A stretch of 64,000 bases of DNA from Rhizobium sp. R711 (GCF_002211365.1 NZ_LOKZ01000023.1:124001-188000); one strand, 5' to 3'; shown: positions 1 through 9,363, numbered from the stretch's first letter. Notes: generated from the sequence alone by a model not told the origin. Translations and numbers: made by a program.

Positions 1-15
1 TTTCTGGTTGATCAT
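1..15 (-). CDS. First codons of an unknown gene leaving the window
   Basis: Only the first five codons (MINQK) are in the window. The ATG overlaps the stop of the decayed permease upstream in an ATGA arrangement, and an AGGAG sits 7 bases before the ATG. This is typical coupling inside an ABC transporter operon, so the gene could be a second component (for example the ATPase), but nothing in five codons proves this. Confidence 0.4.
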
Positions 16-440
16 GCGACTTTCTCCTGACGAGACGAAGCGGAGGCAGCAAGGCCGGCAACGCGGTTTTCACGGCGCAGACGGCGCTCGCCCACAATGA
101 GTTGGAAGCCGGCGATGACGATGATCATCACGACGATCAGCATCGAGGAATTGGCGTTCGCCACGCCATATTCGCCATTCTCGACGAGGCCGACGATGTA
201 GGAGGTCGCCATGTTGTATTGCGCGCTGACGAGGAAGATGACGGAGCGGTAGAATGACCTTGCGGATTGTGCGGAAGCTGTTGGCGCGGAGCGTCAGCGA
301 GGCTCGTCCAGGCTCTTGTCGAGCTGACCGATCGCCGCAATACCACCGCGCACGCCGACCGGCATGTTGGGGAAGACGAAGCAGGCGAACAGGATGAGCG
401 CCGAGCCTCATTTCAAGCGGCGGCAGATTGAAGGCCATGA
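12..440 (-). pseudogene. Decayed AfuB/PotB-type ABC permease
   Basis: Three minus-strand frames together give pieces of one binding-protein-dependent permease. One frame (about 402-300) reads LILFACFVFPNMPVGVRGG, the next (about 305-250) reads ASLTLRANSFRTIRKVILP, the classic EAA-loop region, and the third (212-12) reads NMATSYIVGLVENGEYG and the C-terminus. Between VILPL and VIFLVSAQYNMATS roughly 20 residues that members of this family carry are missing, so there is an internal deletion as well as frameshifts. The wording resembles permeases of ferric-iron or putrescine-type transporters. The N-terminal half is absent. The gene cannot make a working permease. Confidence 0.7.
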
Positions 441-683
441 TGCAACTGACGCCGATGATCGAAGGACAAATGAGATGAAGTCAGGATGTTGTCGTCCTGC
501 TGAAGCTGATCAGCTTGCATGACCAGGAGCTGGAAAGAGCTCTGAATTAGCAAGACCGAAATTGTCCAATCCATCAAAAGAAGCGTCGCCTCCGGCATTG
601 CCAGAAAAGACAATGCCAAGACCGAGCCGCGACTACACCGACGCAATCTATTCAATTTCATCGTCAATGGGCTATGTCGGCTG

Positions 684-1415
684 ATCGGGGTCGCAATGGA
701 TCATGAAGGCCTTTTCGCCTCCGCACTCGACGAGGCTGCTTCGCTGTCGCCGATCGGTCGAAAGGCGATTTACGTGACGCCGACGATCCAAAACCCCACT
801 ACGAGTACTATGAGTTTGTCGCGGTGCCAAGATTTGTCGGCGACGCGACATCACCATCGTCGAGGACGACGTTTACAGGCTTGGCCCGAAGGCGTTGCTG
901 TCGCCCTTGGCTTTGCTCGCCCCCGAATGAACGCTGTACGTCAACAGCGTATCGAAAACCGTGAATCCTGCCTTGCGTATTGGGGAACTGATCGTTCCCA
1001 ATGCCCATCACACCGCAGTCGAAAACGTTCTGGCGTCGACGGCGCTGATGATTTCGCCGTTTACTTGCGCGGTCCTGGAGCAATGGCTCCTTGATGGGAT
1101 GGCCGAAACCATCAATAAAGCAGTCCAACAGGAAGCGCTTCGGGGATATGCCCTGGCCTGTCCGGCCCTTGGTTCCGCAATCCTCCTGTCGGACTATAGC
1201 GGATATCATGTGTGGCTTCCGATGCAACGCGGCGACGCTGTGCGTTTCGAGACCGAGGCACTTGCGAATGGGATCATTGTCACACCACCGCTGTCGACGT
1301 TAACGCCCCCGCGTCCGAGGAAGGCGGAATAAGGCTTTGTATCGGAGCTCCAACTACACTCGCGTTGAACTCTGGGTTGGGCGTCGTCAGCAAGCTTCTT
1401 GAAGGAAAGGAGTAA
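684..1415 (+). pseudogene. Decayed MocR-type aminotransferase regulator
   Basis: The plus strand holds the PLP-aminotransferase half of a MocR/PLP-GntR regulator broken into several frames. LIGVAMDHEGLFASALDEAA and KAIYVTPTIQNPTTSTMS lie at about 684-815. After a frameshift ITIVEDDVYRLGPKALLSPL follows. A further shift gives SVSKTVNPALRIGELIVPN (953 onward; the Ser-x-Ser-Lys element carries the PLP lysine). A last shift near 1310 gives the C-terminal GIRLCIGAPTTLAL to 1415. The N-terminal winged helix is missing. At least three frameshifts make this a clear remnant. Its target is unknown. Confidence 0.75.
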
Positions 1416-1769
1416 GACGAACGACGGTTTCGGGCCGTCAGCGCCGGTGAGCGAACTTTCTGAGTGCGACTGTAAGCTCTTCCACGCTTCAGGCTTCTCA
1501 TCCACCATGATCTCGATCGCTCGGGTCACCGAAAGCAAAGGCTTACACAGCTTTGATCGCGGGTAGTGCTGCTCGGCGCCACAGGTCGTCAGCCCTCCAT
1601 GCGTTGAAGGGATATGAACGGGCGACCCGCGAAGAGACTTGCATGGTCATAGCATTGGTTTATGGAACATACGTTGGGGCTGCCGCCCATCCCATGGAAT
1701 TGAATGGGCGGCCAAGGCAGAGGAGAAAAACGTGGGGGCAAGGCCCTCCTCCGCGTCGTTATACCGGCA
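1416..1769. other. Intergenic stretch, no gene recognised
   Basis: About 350 bases between the MocR remnant and the 3' end of the SDR gene. Short open frames exist on both strands but none resembles a known protein or has a convincing start. I see no repeat or RNA gene here. Confidence 0.5.
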
Positions 1770-2591
1770 CTAGGATAGTCTCCGCTTGCCGAAGCCGAAT
1801 GTTTTCCGCAGGCTGCTGTCGACTGCCTTTGCCGGCATGAATCTGCGCAACCGGCTTAGAAGCGCAGCGTTGCCGCCGGCCGGCTGACGCATGCGATACG
1901 AACCATTGATCGTAGCGAGGATCTTGTCCGCGACTGCCTGCGCTGACGGCGCCCGCTTGATCTGATCCACAACCGCTTCAATGGTCGCATGTACTTGGGC
2001 TTCATAGACCCCTAAAGGCGCCTCGGTATGTGCCGCATTTACATCGAGCTTCGTGTTCGTGAAAGTAGGTTCCAGCAGGACTACACGCACGTTGAACTCA
2101 CGAATCTCATGATCCAGGGACTCCGACAGCCCCTCGAGCGCGTGCTTGCTGCTGGCGTAAATTCCCATAAATGGTGCAGGCAAGAAGCCCAGGACCGAGC
2201 TTATATTGATAATAAGCCCACCGCGGGCAGCGCGCATCGAGGGCAAAGCAGCACGCATCATGCGCAAAGGGCCGAACACGTTGGTATCGAAGACTTTGTG
2301 GGCTTCCGACGTCGACGTGTTCTCGACAGGACCAACCAATGAAACGCCGGCATTATTGATCAGAATATCAATTCTCCCTGCTTCGGACAAAACCCATTCG
2401 ACGAAGTTCGAAACGGATGTTTCGTCGGTTACATCGACAGTCCCAAAGCGAACGCCAGCAATTGCGCTTGCACGGTCCAGGTTGCGTACGCCTCCAAAGA
2501 CCTGGAAGCCGTTTTGCGCAAGAAGACGCGCCGTGGCTTGTCCTATGCCAGAGGATGCTCCGGTGATAACGACAACTCTATTTTCAGCCAT
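1770..2591 (-). CDS. SDR family oxidoreductase
   Basis: A 273-residue classical short-chain dehydrogenase/reductase. The cofactor motif TGASSGIG is at residues 10-17, NNAG at 79-82, and the active site is Ser131/132, Tyr145 and Lys149 (YASSK). It should be a soluble NAD(P)(H)-dependent enzyme; the substrate cannot be read from sequence. The open frame extends upstream, but the start at 2591 is preferred because it places the Rossmann strand directly at the N-terminus. The earlier ATG lies inside the palindromic operator candidate at 2609-2639. That operator resembles the one before the RND efflux operon, which suggests shared TetR control and perhaps a role in handling a toxic compound. Confidence 0.88.
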   Translation of the reverse strand: MAENRVVVITGASSGIGQATARLLAQNGFQVFGGVRNLDRASAIAGVRFGTVDVTDETSVSNFVEWVLSEAGRIDILINNAGVSLVGPVENTSTSEAHKVFDTNVFGPLRMMRAALPSMRAARGGLIINISSVLGFLPAPFMGIYASSKHALEGLSESLDHEIREFNVRVVLLEPTFTNTKLDVNAAHTEAPLGVYEAQVHATIEAVVDQIKRAPSAQAVADKILATINGSYRMRQPAGGNAALLSRLRRFMPAKAVDSSLRKTFGFGKRRLS

Positions 2592-2608
2592 ATATGCTCC
2601 ATAAGATT

Positions 2609-2639
2609 TAGATCGACATCTAAATGACATTTAGATGTC
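2609..2639. promoter_or_regulatory. Palindromic operator candidate upstream of SDR gene
   Basis: Two overlapping inverted repeats. TAGAT-CGAC-ATCTA occupies 2609-2622, and arms GACATCTAAAT / ATTTAGATGTC (11 bases each, perfect, spacer 3) occupy 2615-2639. They lie 18-48 bases before the SDR start, where a repressor would block transcription. The TAGAT-N4-ATCTA form recurs at 8082-8095 before the efflux operon, so the same TetR-family protein may bind both. The palindromes are seen; the binding is inferred. Confidence 0.6.
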
Positions 2640-3149
2640 GACCGTAATAAAAATCAAGGATTTTTTCCACTAGAGGATTATTTTGAACACCGCATGGTGC
2701 AGCTGCGGTCTCTTCACGCCCCTAAATACCACGGCAGGCCATGGGCAATATCCCATGCTCTCAAGGTCACTGCTGGCTCTGCCCTCGCTTGCAGAGTTGA
2801 GTCGTCCGCTCCTTGTCACGCCCGTAAACAATCGAAAGCCTGCCTTAAGAGGATGCTCCGCGACGCTCCTGCACAACCAGCGAAAAAGATCCGGCGCTTG
2901 CCGCGCAATTACAGTACCGACTTCGCCGTCTGCGAGCCCACCCGAACGGCGCAAACTCCTCGGCGAGAGACGCGAACGGCCCACGCGCCAAGCCGGAATG
3001 CTTCATCAATCATGATACGTTTCAGAAGGAGCGGAATACGAGACATGACTCCTTTGCCGGCAAGCCAGCATGTGCGATGCGCTCGCGCATGCCCACCAGC
3101 ATCACCGCTCTTCATTGGAACCGATCCGCGTCGAGCCAGGTCGCTTCGG
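2640..3149. other. Intergenic stretch, no gene recognised
   Basis: About 510 bases between the SDR promoter and the 3' end of the TetR gene. Open frames of about 100 codons exist on both strands, but their translations are rich in Arg, Ser and Pro, lack recognisable motifs and have no good ribosome binding sites. It may be decayed coding sequence. Confidence 0.45.
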
Positions 3150-3755
3150 TTATTCCTCCAGCACCTCGAGCGCCCGCATAATAAAACGCACGTGAAGATC
3201 CAGATCCGCGTCGATATCTCCACCGTCGAAAACCCGTTGCTCGACAAGGACCGGGTGGAGGAAAGGGGTCATCGCCGTGATGATGCTTTGCGCAGTTTTT
3301 GATGGATCTGTCGCAGGAATCTCTGATGCCTTTTGGCCATCACAAATGACGGCCTCGAGATCAGCCCTGAGGTGCTCAAGATAGGAGCGCGTGACCCTCC
3401 AATTCTCGCCGGCAGCGGCAACGAACAAGGCATGGATATTTCTCTCCTCCGCCAGCTGCCGTCGGGTACGATGATGAAGGGTCTCTAAGATCGCGACGAG
3501 CTTGACCCGAGCCGGTGCAGTGCTTCGCGCGATGTCACGGATGGCCTCGAGCGCCTGTTCAGCAAACCGCGCATAGAGGCTATGGTCGATGGCCGCCCTT
3601 GTGGGGAAAAAACGGTAGACACTCGCCCGGCTCATGCCGAGCTCGTTGGCGATGTCAGCCACGTTCGTCTTCTGGTGGCCGACGTGGCGGACATGTTTCT
3701 CCGCGACATCCAGGATCCTTTCACGAACCTCAGCTCTTGTACTATTGTCCGCCAT
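3150..3755 (-). CDS. TetR family transcriptional regulator
   Basis: A 201-residue TetR-type repressor. The N-terminal helix-turn-helix reads TNVADIANELGMSRASVYRFFP (about residues 30-51), followed by a helical ligand-binding domain. The start at 3755 (MADNST) gives the usual N-terminal length; an upstream in-frame start at 3827 would overlap the end of the efflux pump gene and add 24 non-conserved residues. It lies 68 bases after the RND pump gene on the same strand, so it is probably the last gene of the efflux operon. A second TetR gene is divergent at the other end (8143), so it is unclear which protein controls the operon. Confidence 0.88.
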   Translation of the reverse strand: MADNSTRAEVRERILDVAEKHVRHVGHQKTNVADIANELGMSRASVYRFFPTRAAIDHSLYARFAEQALEAIRDIARSTAPARVKLVAILETLHHRTRRQLAEERNIHALFVAAAGENWRVTRSYLEHLRADLEAVICDGQKASEIPATDPSKTAQSIITAMTPFLHPVLVEQRVFDGGDIDADLDLHVRFIMRALEVLEE

Positions 3756-3823
3756 TTCCACTCGTTTGCAGTTCACTGAATCGGGGGAAGGCATCGAATG
3801 CCTCCCTCCCTTGTGTGAAGGAA

Positions 3824-6800
3824 TCACTCGGCAGCCAAACGCAATGGCGGTTTTGAATGGTCTGCCTTTTGATCCTCGTGTTGTCTGTCTTCTGTCGGCT
3901 TGATGCGGAACCAGGCGGCGTAGAGCGCTGGAAGGAAGAGCAGGATCATCACCGTGCCGACAGCCGTGCCACCAATCAGCGTGTAAGCCATCGACCCCCA
4001 GAAGACCGAGTGGGTCAATGGAATGAAGGCAAGAACAGCTGCCAACGCCGTCAAGATTACCGGTCGTGTTCGTTGCACGGTCGCTTCGATGACAGCGTGA
4101 TAATCATCAAGGCCGGCTCTTTGGTTTTCTTTGATCTGCTCGGTCAGAATGAGAGTGTTTCGCATAAGGATACCGGCGAGGCCAATCAGTCCCAGAATGG
4201 CGTTGAAGCCGAAAGGCTGGTTGAAGAGGAGCAATGTCGGCACCACGCCGGCGAGGCCAAGTGGCGCAGTCAGCATGACCATCATCATGGTCGACAGGCT
4301 GCGAACCTGGAGGACGATAACGATCAGCATCGCCGCAATCATGATCGGAAAGATTTTGACGAGTGCGACGTTTGCCTTGAGCGACTCCTCAATGTTGCCT
4401 CCCATTTCGATTCGGTAGCCGACCGGAAGCGAAGCGATCAATGGCTGCAGCGCCTTCATGACAGCTTGCGAGACTTCAGGCGGCTGCGTCGCCTCGTTGA
4501 TATCCGAACGGATAGTGATGACCGGCGTCCGATCACGGCGCTTCATGATCGGCTCTTCGAAGCTGACTTCGGAATGACCGATCTGATCAAGCGGGATTGC
4601 CCTTCCGTCCCTGCTGATCAGCGAAAAGTCCGCCAGTCTCGAGGGATCCAGACGGTTTTCGCCGCCGCTGCGCGCAACCACCGGGACGTTGCGAATGTTT
4701 TCACGGACCTGGGTGATCGGAACGCCGGTCAGCAGAAGCTGCAACTGTTGAGCTGCCTGTGCCGGCGAAAGGCCTATGAGTTTAAGCCTCTCCTGGTCCG
4801 GGATGAAGCGGACCACGGGTGTTCGGTTGCCCCAGTCGCGGTTGGCCTGGCGAACGTCCGGTACGGTTTTCATGATCGAGAGGGCTTCTTGCGAGATCTG
4901 ATAGAGCTTTTGCGGGTCAGGTCCCATGATTCGAAACTCAACGGGGAACGGCGTATAGGGACCAAACACAAGTTGGGTGACACGCACGGACGCTTCCGGA
5001 GCAAGACCCTCAGCAATGGCGGCGCGCAGGCGATGCTTGAGCGCTTCACGGGCCTCGGCATCGGCGGTTAATGCCACGATCTTGGCAAAAGATGGATCCG
5101 GCAGCTCAGGCGCCATCGCAAAGAAGAAGCGCGGCGCGCCTTGGCCGATATAGCTAGTGACGATCTCCGACTCGGGCTGCGCCTGCAGCCAGCCTTCGAG
5201 CTTTGCAACCGTCGATGTGGTCGTTTCGATGCTCGTGCCTTCCGGTAGTCGCACCTCGACCAGAACTTCGGGGCGGTCCGATGTCGGGAAGAACTGCTGC
5301 TTCACTCTGCCCATCCCCACGACGGAAACACCCATTGCGATGACGACCACGGCGCAGGTCATGAACTTGTGACGCACGGCAAACTTGATGACTCCGCGCA
5401 GGCGCTGATAGTTCGGGGTTCCATAAATTGCCTCGTGACCGCCGCCGACCGGTTTGATGTCGGGAAGCATCTTCACACCGAGATACGGCGTGAACACCAC
5501 TGCAATGATCCACGAGACGATCAGTGCAAACCCCACGACCCAGAAGATATTGCCTGCGTATTCGCCAGCCGTTGACCTCGCAAAGCCGACCGGCATCAGT
5601 CCGATGATCGTCACGAGCGTGCCGGAGAGCATCGGCGCGGCCGTATGGCTCCAGGCATAAGCCGCCGCCTTGATGCGATCCATCCCGTCTTCCATCTTCA
5701 CCACCATCACCTCGATGGCGATGATGGCATCGTCGACCAAAAGTCCGAGCGCGAGAATGAGAGCCCCGAGCGTGATGCGATCGAAGAAGCGCCCCGTCTC
5801 CAGCATGATGAGGAACACGACGGCAAGCGTCAGCGGAACCGCCAGGGCCACCACAATGCCGACACGCCAACCAAGGCTGACAAGGCTGACGAACAAGACG
5901 ACACCAAGCGCCATGGCGAATTTCAGCATGAACTCGCCGACGGCTTCCTGGATGTTGACAGCCTGATCGCTAACTTTCGCCAGCGTCATGCCGAGAGGCA
6001 GCGACTGGGCGATCGCGGCGGATCTCTCTTCGAGCGCCTTGCCGAGCTCAAGGCCGTTCCAGCCCGACTGCATCACCGCGGCAAGCATGATCGCAGGCTC
6101 GCCCTCATGACGGATCATGTAGGTGGCAGGATCTTCGTAGCCGCGGCGAATGTCCGCGAAATCGGAGAGCTTCAGCGTGCGGCCACCTGCCACGATCGGC
6201 GTGTCAGCAATTGCCTGGATATTGTTGTAGGCGCCGTTGAAGCGGATATAGACCTGCGGGCCGCGTGTATCTATCGAGCCGGCTGGTGTGACGTTGTTCT
6301 GATTTTGCAGGGCAGAGGCGATGTCCTGCGCTGATATGCCAAGCGTAGCAAGCTTGGCAAAGGAGAATTCGACAAAGATCTGTTCGGGGCGCTCGCCGAG
6401 GATGTTGATCTTCTTCACGCCGGGCACATGCAGAAGATCCTGCCGGATTGTTTCCGCCTGACGAACAAGATCACGCATCGGCATGCCCTTGGCTTTCAGC
6501 GCATAGAGGGCAAAGCTTACGTCCGAATACTCATCGTTGACGAAGGGTCCGAAGACACCGGGCGGCAGGTTTCTTGCCTCATCGCCGAGTTTCTTGCGTG
6601 CTTGGTAAAATTCTTCCTCGACTGCGTTAGCCGGTGTGCTGTCTTTAAGCGTTACCGTCAAAAATGCGTAGCCGGGGCGGGTCGTCGTCTCCACCCGGTC
6701 GTACCAGGTGAGCTCCTGAATGCGTTTTTCAAGTGGTTCGGCGACAAGGTCCTGCATTTCGCGCGCTGTTGCGCCCGGCCATACAGCCGTGACAGTCATC

Positions 6801-6937
6801 GTCTTGATGGTAAACGACGGGTCCTCCGCGCGTCCGAGCTTGACGAATGCGTAGACGCCGGCCGCGGCCAAAAGGATGATGAAGAACAGGGTAACAGCTC
6901 TCTCGCGAACCGCGAGTGCGGATAGATTGAAGGTCAT
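3824..6937 (-). CDS. RND efflux pump, inner-membrane permease
   Basis: A 1037-residue AcrB-type proton-driven pump of normal family length. The N-terminal segment ALAVRERAVTLFFIILLAAAG is TM1. TM4 carries the proton-relay pair in GLLVDDAI (AcrB Asp407/Asp408). In TM10 the segment GILMRNTLIL has Arg where AcrB has Lys940. Two large periplasmic loops and a 12-TM pattern are visible. With the adaptor next door it should form a tripartite pump with an outer-membrane channel encoded elsewhere; no TolC-type gene is in the window. The ATG shares a base with the adaptor stop (TGATG), so the two are translationally coupled. Substrate unknown. Confidence 0.93.
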   Translation of the reverse strand: MTFNLSALAVRERAVTLFFIILLAAAGVYAFVKLGRAEDPSFTIKTMTVTAVWPGATAREMQDLVAEPLEKRIQELTWYDRVETTTRPGYAFLTVTLKDSTPANAVEEEFYQARKKLGDEARNLPPGVFGPFVNDEYSDVSFALYALKAKGMPMRDLVRQAETIRQDLLHVPGVKKINILGERPEQIFVEFSFAKLATLGISAQDIASALQNQNNVTPAGSIDTRGPQVYIRFNGAYNNIQAIADTPIVAGGRTLKLSDFADIRRGYEDPATYMIRHEGEPAIMLAAVMQSGWNGLELGKALEERSAAIAQSLPLGMTLAKVSDQAVNIQEAVGEFMLKFAMALGVVLFVSLVSLGWRVGIVVALAVPLTLAVVFLIMLETGRFFDRITLGALILALGLLVDDAIIAIEVMVVKMEDGMDRIKAAAYAWSHTAAPMLSGTLVTIIGLMPVGFARSTAGEYAGNIFWVVGFALIVSWIIAVVFTPYLGVKMLPDIKPVGGGHEAIYGTPNYQRLRGVIKFAVRHKFMTCAVVVIAMGVSVVGMGRVKQQFFPTSDRPEVLVEVRLPEGTSIETTTSTVAKLEGWLQAQPESEIVTSYIGQGAPRFFFAMAPELPDPSFAKIVALTADAEAREALKHRLRAAIAEGLAPEASVRVTQLVFGPYTPFPVEFRIMGPDPQKLYQISQEALSIMKTVPDVRQANRDWGNRTPVVRFIPDQERLKLIGLSPAQAAQQLQLLLTGVPITQVRENIRNVPVVARSGGENRLDPSRLADFSLISRDGRAIPLDQIGHSEVSFEEPIMKRRDRTPVITIRSDINEATQPPEVSQAVMKALQPLIASLPVGYRIEMGGNIEESLKANVALVKIFPIMIAAMLIVIVLQVRSLSTMMMVMLTAPLGLAGVVPTLLLFNQPFGFNAILGLIGLAGILMRNTLILTEQIKENQRAGLDDYHAVIEATVQRTRPVILTALAAVLAFIPLTHSVFWGSMAYTLIGGTAVGTVMILLFLPALYAAWFRIKPTEDRQHEDQKADHSKPPLRLAAE

Positions 6938-8046
6938 CAGTTTGCCGCCTCTGCCTGTTCTGCCTTGCTGCGTACGCTCGCGCCGTCCTGCAGCAGATGG
7001 GCTCCAAGAGCGACGACGGGCTCGCCTGCCGTGACGCTTGAAACGATCGCCTCTTCTTCGCCGAGTTGTTCGACTTTCACTTCCCGGAAGTGAACGCTCG
7101 ACGATTTCTCGTCGAAGACCCAGACGCCCGTACGGCTGCCGTCGTCTATAAGAGCCCCCACCGGTACCTCGGAATGCGAACGGGCGTCCTTGTTCGGTAT
7201 TTTGATCGTGACGGTCGCGCCCAACGGCGCGGCAGCAGCCGTTCCCTCCAATACCCAGCGCGTCTCATATGTGCGTGTTTGAGGATCCGCTGCTGCGGAG
7301 AGCTGGCGAAGCACCGCCTTATTTTCCGCATCACGGCCGTAGATGACGGCTTGGGCTTCCGCCCCGATTTCCGGCCTAAGGTTTTCCGGCATCCAGACCA
7401 GGGCTTCACGCGGTCCCGCCTTCGCAAGCCTGATGACCGTCTGGCCAGCAGCAACAACCTGGCCAGGTTCGCTCAGCGTCTCAACGATGGTGCCATCAGC
7501 ATCTGCCAAGAGCAGGGTGTATGTTGCCTCGTTTTCAGCAACTCTCGCCTCTGCTTGAGCAGATGCAAGTTGCGCGGTGGCGGTGTCCAGCGCGGCTTTG
7601 GCCTTTTCGTACTGTTGAGTGGACGTTGCCAGGTTTTTAACCAGAGCGGCAAATCGCTTTTCATCGGCTTGAGCCTGAACGAAGACGGCCTGGGCTGCTG
7701 CCACGGCGTTGCGTTTGGCTGTTAGAGCCAGGCGAAGATCCGTTTCGTCGATCCGCATTAATGGCTGTCCTGCACGCACTTGGTCGCCGAGATTCACCAG
7801 CCGTTCAACGATCTTGCCGGGGACGCGGAAGCCGAGGTCACTCTGAACGCGCGCCGCGATGGTTCCGGTAAAGCTCCGGGAAACGGCATCGGGGGTCTTA
7901 GCCTGAACGATGCTCACGAGCGGAACGGCGCTTCGAGGATCAGCTGCGGCCGAAATCTTCTCTGTGGGCCAAAATACGAAAGCGGCTGCCGCAATGCCGG
8001 CACCGGCCAGCAGAGCCGCTGAGGAGAGGAGAAAGTTCTTTTTCAT
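6937..8046 (-). CDS. RND efflux periplasmic adaptor (MFP/HlyD type)
   Basis: A 369-residue membrane-fusion protein. The N-terminus MKKNFLLSSAALLAGAGIAA is a signal or membrane anchor without an obvious lipobox cysteine. The barrel-sandwich/lipoyl half reads RVPGKIVERLVNLGDQVRAG and RIDETDLRLALTA. An alpha-hairpin rich in Ala and Gln follows, then the second lipoyl half (DGTIVETLSEPGQVVAAGQ) and beta-barrel. It bridges the pump to the outer-membrane channel. The start at 8046 is chosen because it begins the signal peptide and follows GAAGGG; the open frame reaches 8109, through the operator region. First gene of the efflux operon. Confidence 0.92.
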   Translation of the reverse strand: MKKNFLLSSAALLAGAGIAAAAFVFWPTEKISAAADPRSAVPLVSIVQAKTPDAVSRSFTGTIAARVQSDLGFRVPGKIVERLVNLGDQVRAGQPLMRIDETDLRLALTAKRNAVAAAQAVFVQAQADEKRFAALVKNLATSTQQYEKAKAALDTATAQLASAQAEARVAENEATYTLLLADADGTIVETLSEPGQVVAAGQTVIRLAKAGPREALVWMPENLRPEIGAEAQAVIYGRDAENKAVLRQLSAAADPQTRTYETRWVLEGTAAAAPLGATVTIKIPNKDARSHSEVPVGALIDDGSRTGVWVFDEKSSSVHFREVKVEQLGEEEAIVSSVTAGEPVVALGAHLLQDGASVRSKAEQAEAAN

Positions 8047-8081
8047 ATGCTGACCCTTCTTGACGGTCGAGGTATTCGGAA

Positions 8082-8130
8082 TAGATTTCAATCTAACTCT
8101 AAAATGCATATAGATGTCAAATGAAATCTA
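8082..8130. promoter_or_regulatory. TetR-type operators in efflux/tetR intergenic region
   Basis: Between the divergent adaptor and tetR genes are TAGAT-TTCA-ATCTA (8082-8095) and a 20-base palindrome with two mismatched pairs, TAGATGTCAAATGAAATCTA (8111-8130). The second ends 12 bases before the tetR ATG. Their position suggests control of both directions by one repressor. The half-site TAGATGTC also occurs in the operator candidate before the SDR gene (2609-2639). Confidence 0.65.
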
Positions 8131-8142
8131 AAAGAGGCCGAA

Positions 8143-8726
8143 ATGAGAGCCAGTCGGGCCCAGGCCGGGGCCAACCGGGAAGCCGTGATCAATGCGGCGA
8201 GCAGGCTCTTCCGCGAGCACGGATTTGATGGCATCGGTCTCAAGGATCTGATGAAAGGGGCAGGCCTTACTCAAGGCGGCTTTTATAAGCAATTTGAATC
8301 CAAGGATGACCTAGCAGCGCTTGCCTCAAGACGCGCCATGGAGAATGCAATCCGCAGATGGAACTCCGTGGCAGCCTCCAGCTCCGAACCGCTTCGCGCG
8401 GTCGTCGATCTCCACCTCTCTGCCGGCCACCGCGAAGAGACCGGGGATGGATGCCCTCTTGTCGCGCTGGGCTCGGACGCTGCTCGCCAAGGCCATGTGG
8501 TTCGAACGCCTTTTCAGGATGGCATCAAGGCTCACCTGCAGGTGTTGGAGGAATTGATGCCGGAGAAAGGCGAGCCAGAAGCCGACGAGAAGGCCATGGT
8601 GGTTCTGTCGCTTATGGTCGGAGCCGTGACACTCGCCCGGATATGACGGATGCGGATATGTCGGAGCGACTTCTTCAGGCAGCAGCCAATCAAGTCAAGC
8701 GTCTCGCCCCTCTCCATGGAGAGTAG
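8143..8726 (+). pseudogene. TetR family regulator with late frameshift
   Basis: The reading frame from 8143 gives a TetR protein with an intact helix-turn-helix (IGLKDLMKGAGLTQGGFYKQF, about residues 27-47) and a ligand domain of the AcrR-like type. It stops at 8646 after 167 residues (VGAVTLARI). The shifted frame continues MTDADMSERLLQAAANQVKR to 8726, which is the expected C-terminal helix of this family. One base appears to be missing near 8640, so the last 27 or so residues are lost, or there is a sequence error. The DNA-binding domain and most of the ligand domain remain, so the truncated form might still bind DNA. It is divergent from the efflux operon and is its most likely regulator. 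Confidence 0.8.
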
Positions 8727-9363
8727 GACGGAGCCATCCCGCTCCCGCCAAACCAGAAATATGTGCAGTCGTCACGTGTCGTGAAGGCCTATCTCAGAAG
8801 AGGATCGCCTCCGAACGGCGACGATCATCGCTCGGGATTGGCGGCTTTCCTGCCATTACACAAGCGCGGCTCGGATCGTCGACCAGAAGGGCCGCGGCGC
8901 TTGTCGCCCTTTACCATTCCATCGTTTCTGGTCGATTCGCAGCGGATCAGGTCTCAATCCGGCATGGGTTCAAAGGCCCCTCGGAGCCTTCGACGGCATG
9001 TGCTGCGACTGCGGACCTCGAACTCCCTAAACTCGCTAGGCCGGCATCGTGGTTCCTGTGTGGGACCGACGATACGTGAATCGGATCGTTGCCCGAAACG
9101 ACGAGGTCGTCATTTGTCGTGAGGGGATCCCGTTGCTGTCGTCGTGGCCACTCCTAAGACGGACCAAGGCATGATCGATGACTTCTAGCATTGGCAGCCG
9201 AGGGTCGCTGAATTGGGGCAACCAGCCCCTGGTGCGTCCAGCTGGTCGGAGATCCGCTGCTGAGGCGCCCCGACCGGCCGTTCTTAAGCGCAGTTCTCCT
9301 GGCCTTGGGGACAAGGAGAAGCCAAAGTGCCCTACCAGATTGGATCTCGAGCGTCGCGAGCGA
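8727..9363. other. Intergenic stretch, no gene recognised
   Basis: About 640 bases between the tetR gene and the sugar ABC operon. A minus-strand frame at 9036-9314 and a plus-strand frame at 8763-9122 are open, but neither translation is recognisable. Possibly decayed DNA. Confidence 0.45.

Noticed and set aside
2694-3302. 202-codon plus-strand frame antisense to part of the tetR gene
   Set aside because: Overlaps the conserved tetR gene and has an unlikely Arg/Ser/Pro composition.
3857-5071. Open plus-strand frame of 404 codons
   Set aside because: It is antisense to the RND pump gene, rich in Arg, Asp and His in the pattern of a high-GC shadow frame, and has no recognisable motif.
9036-9314. 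92-codon minus-strand frame upstream of the sugar ABC operon
   Set aside because: Unrecognisable translation; could be a fragment of a decayed gene but there is no support.
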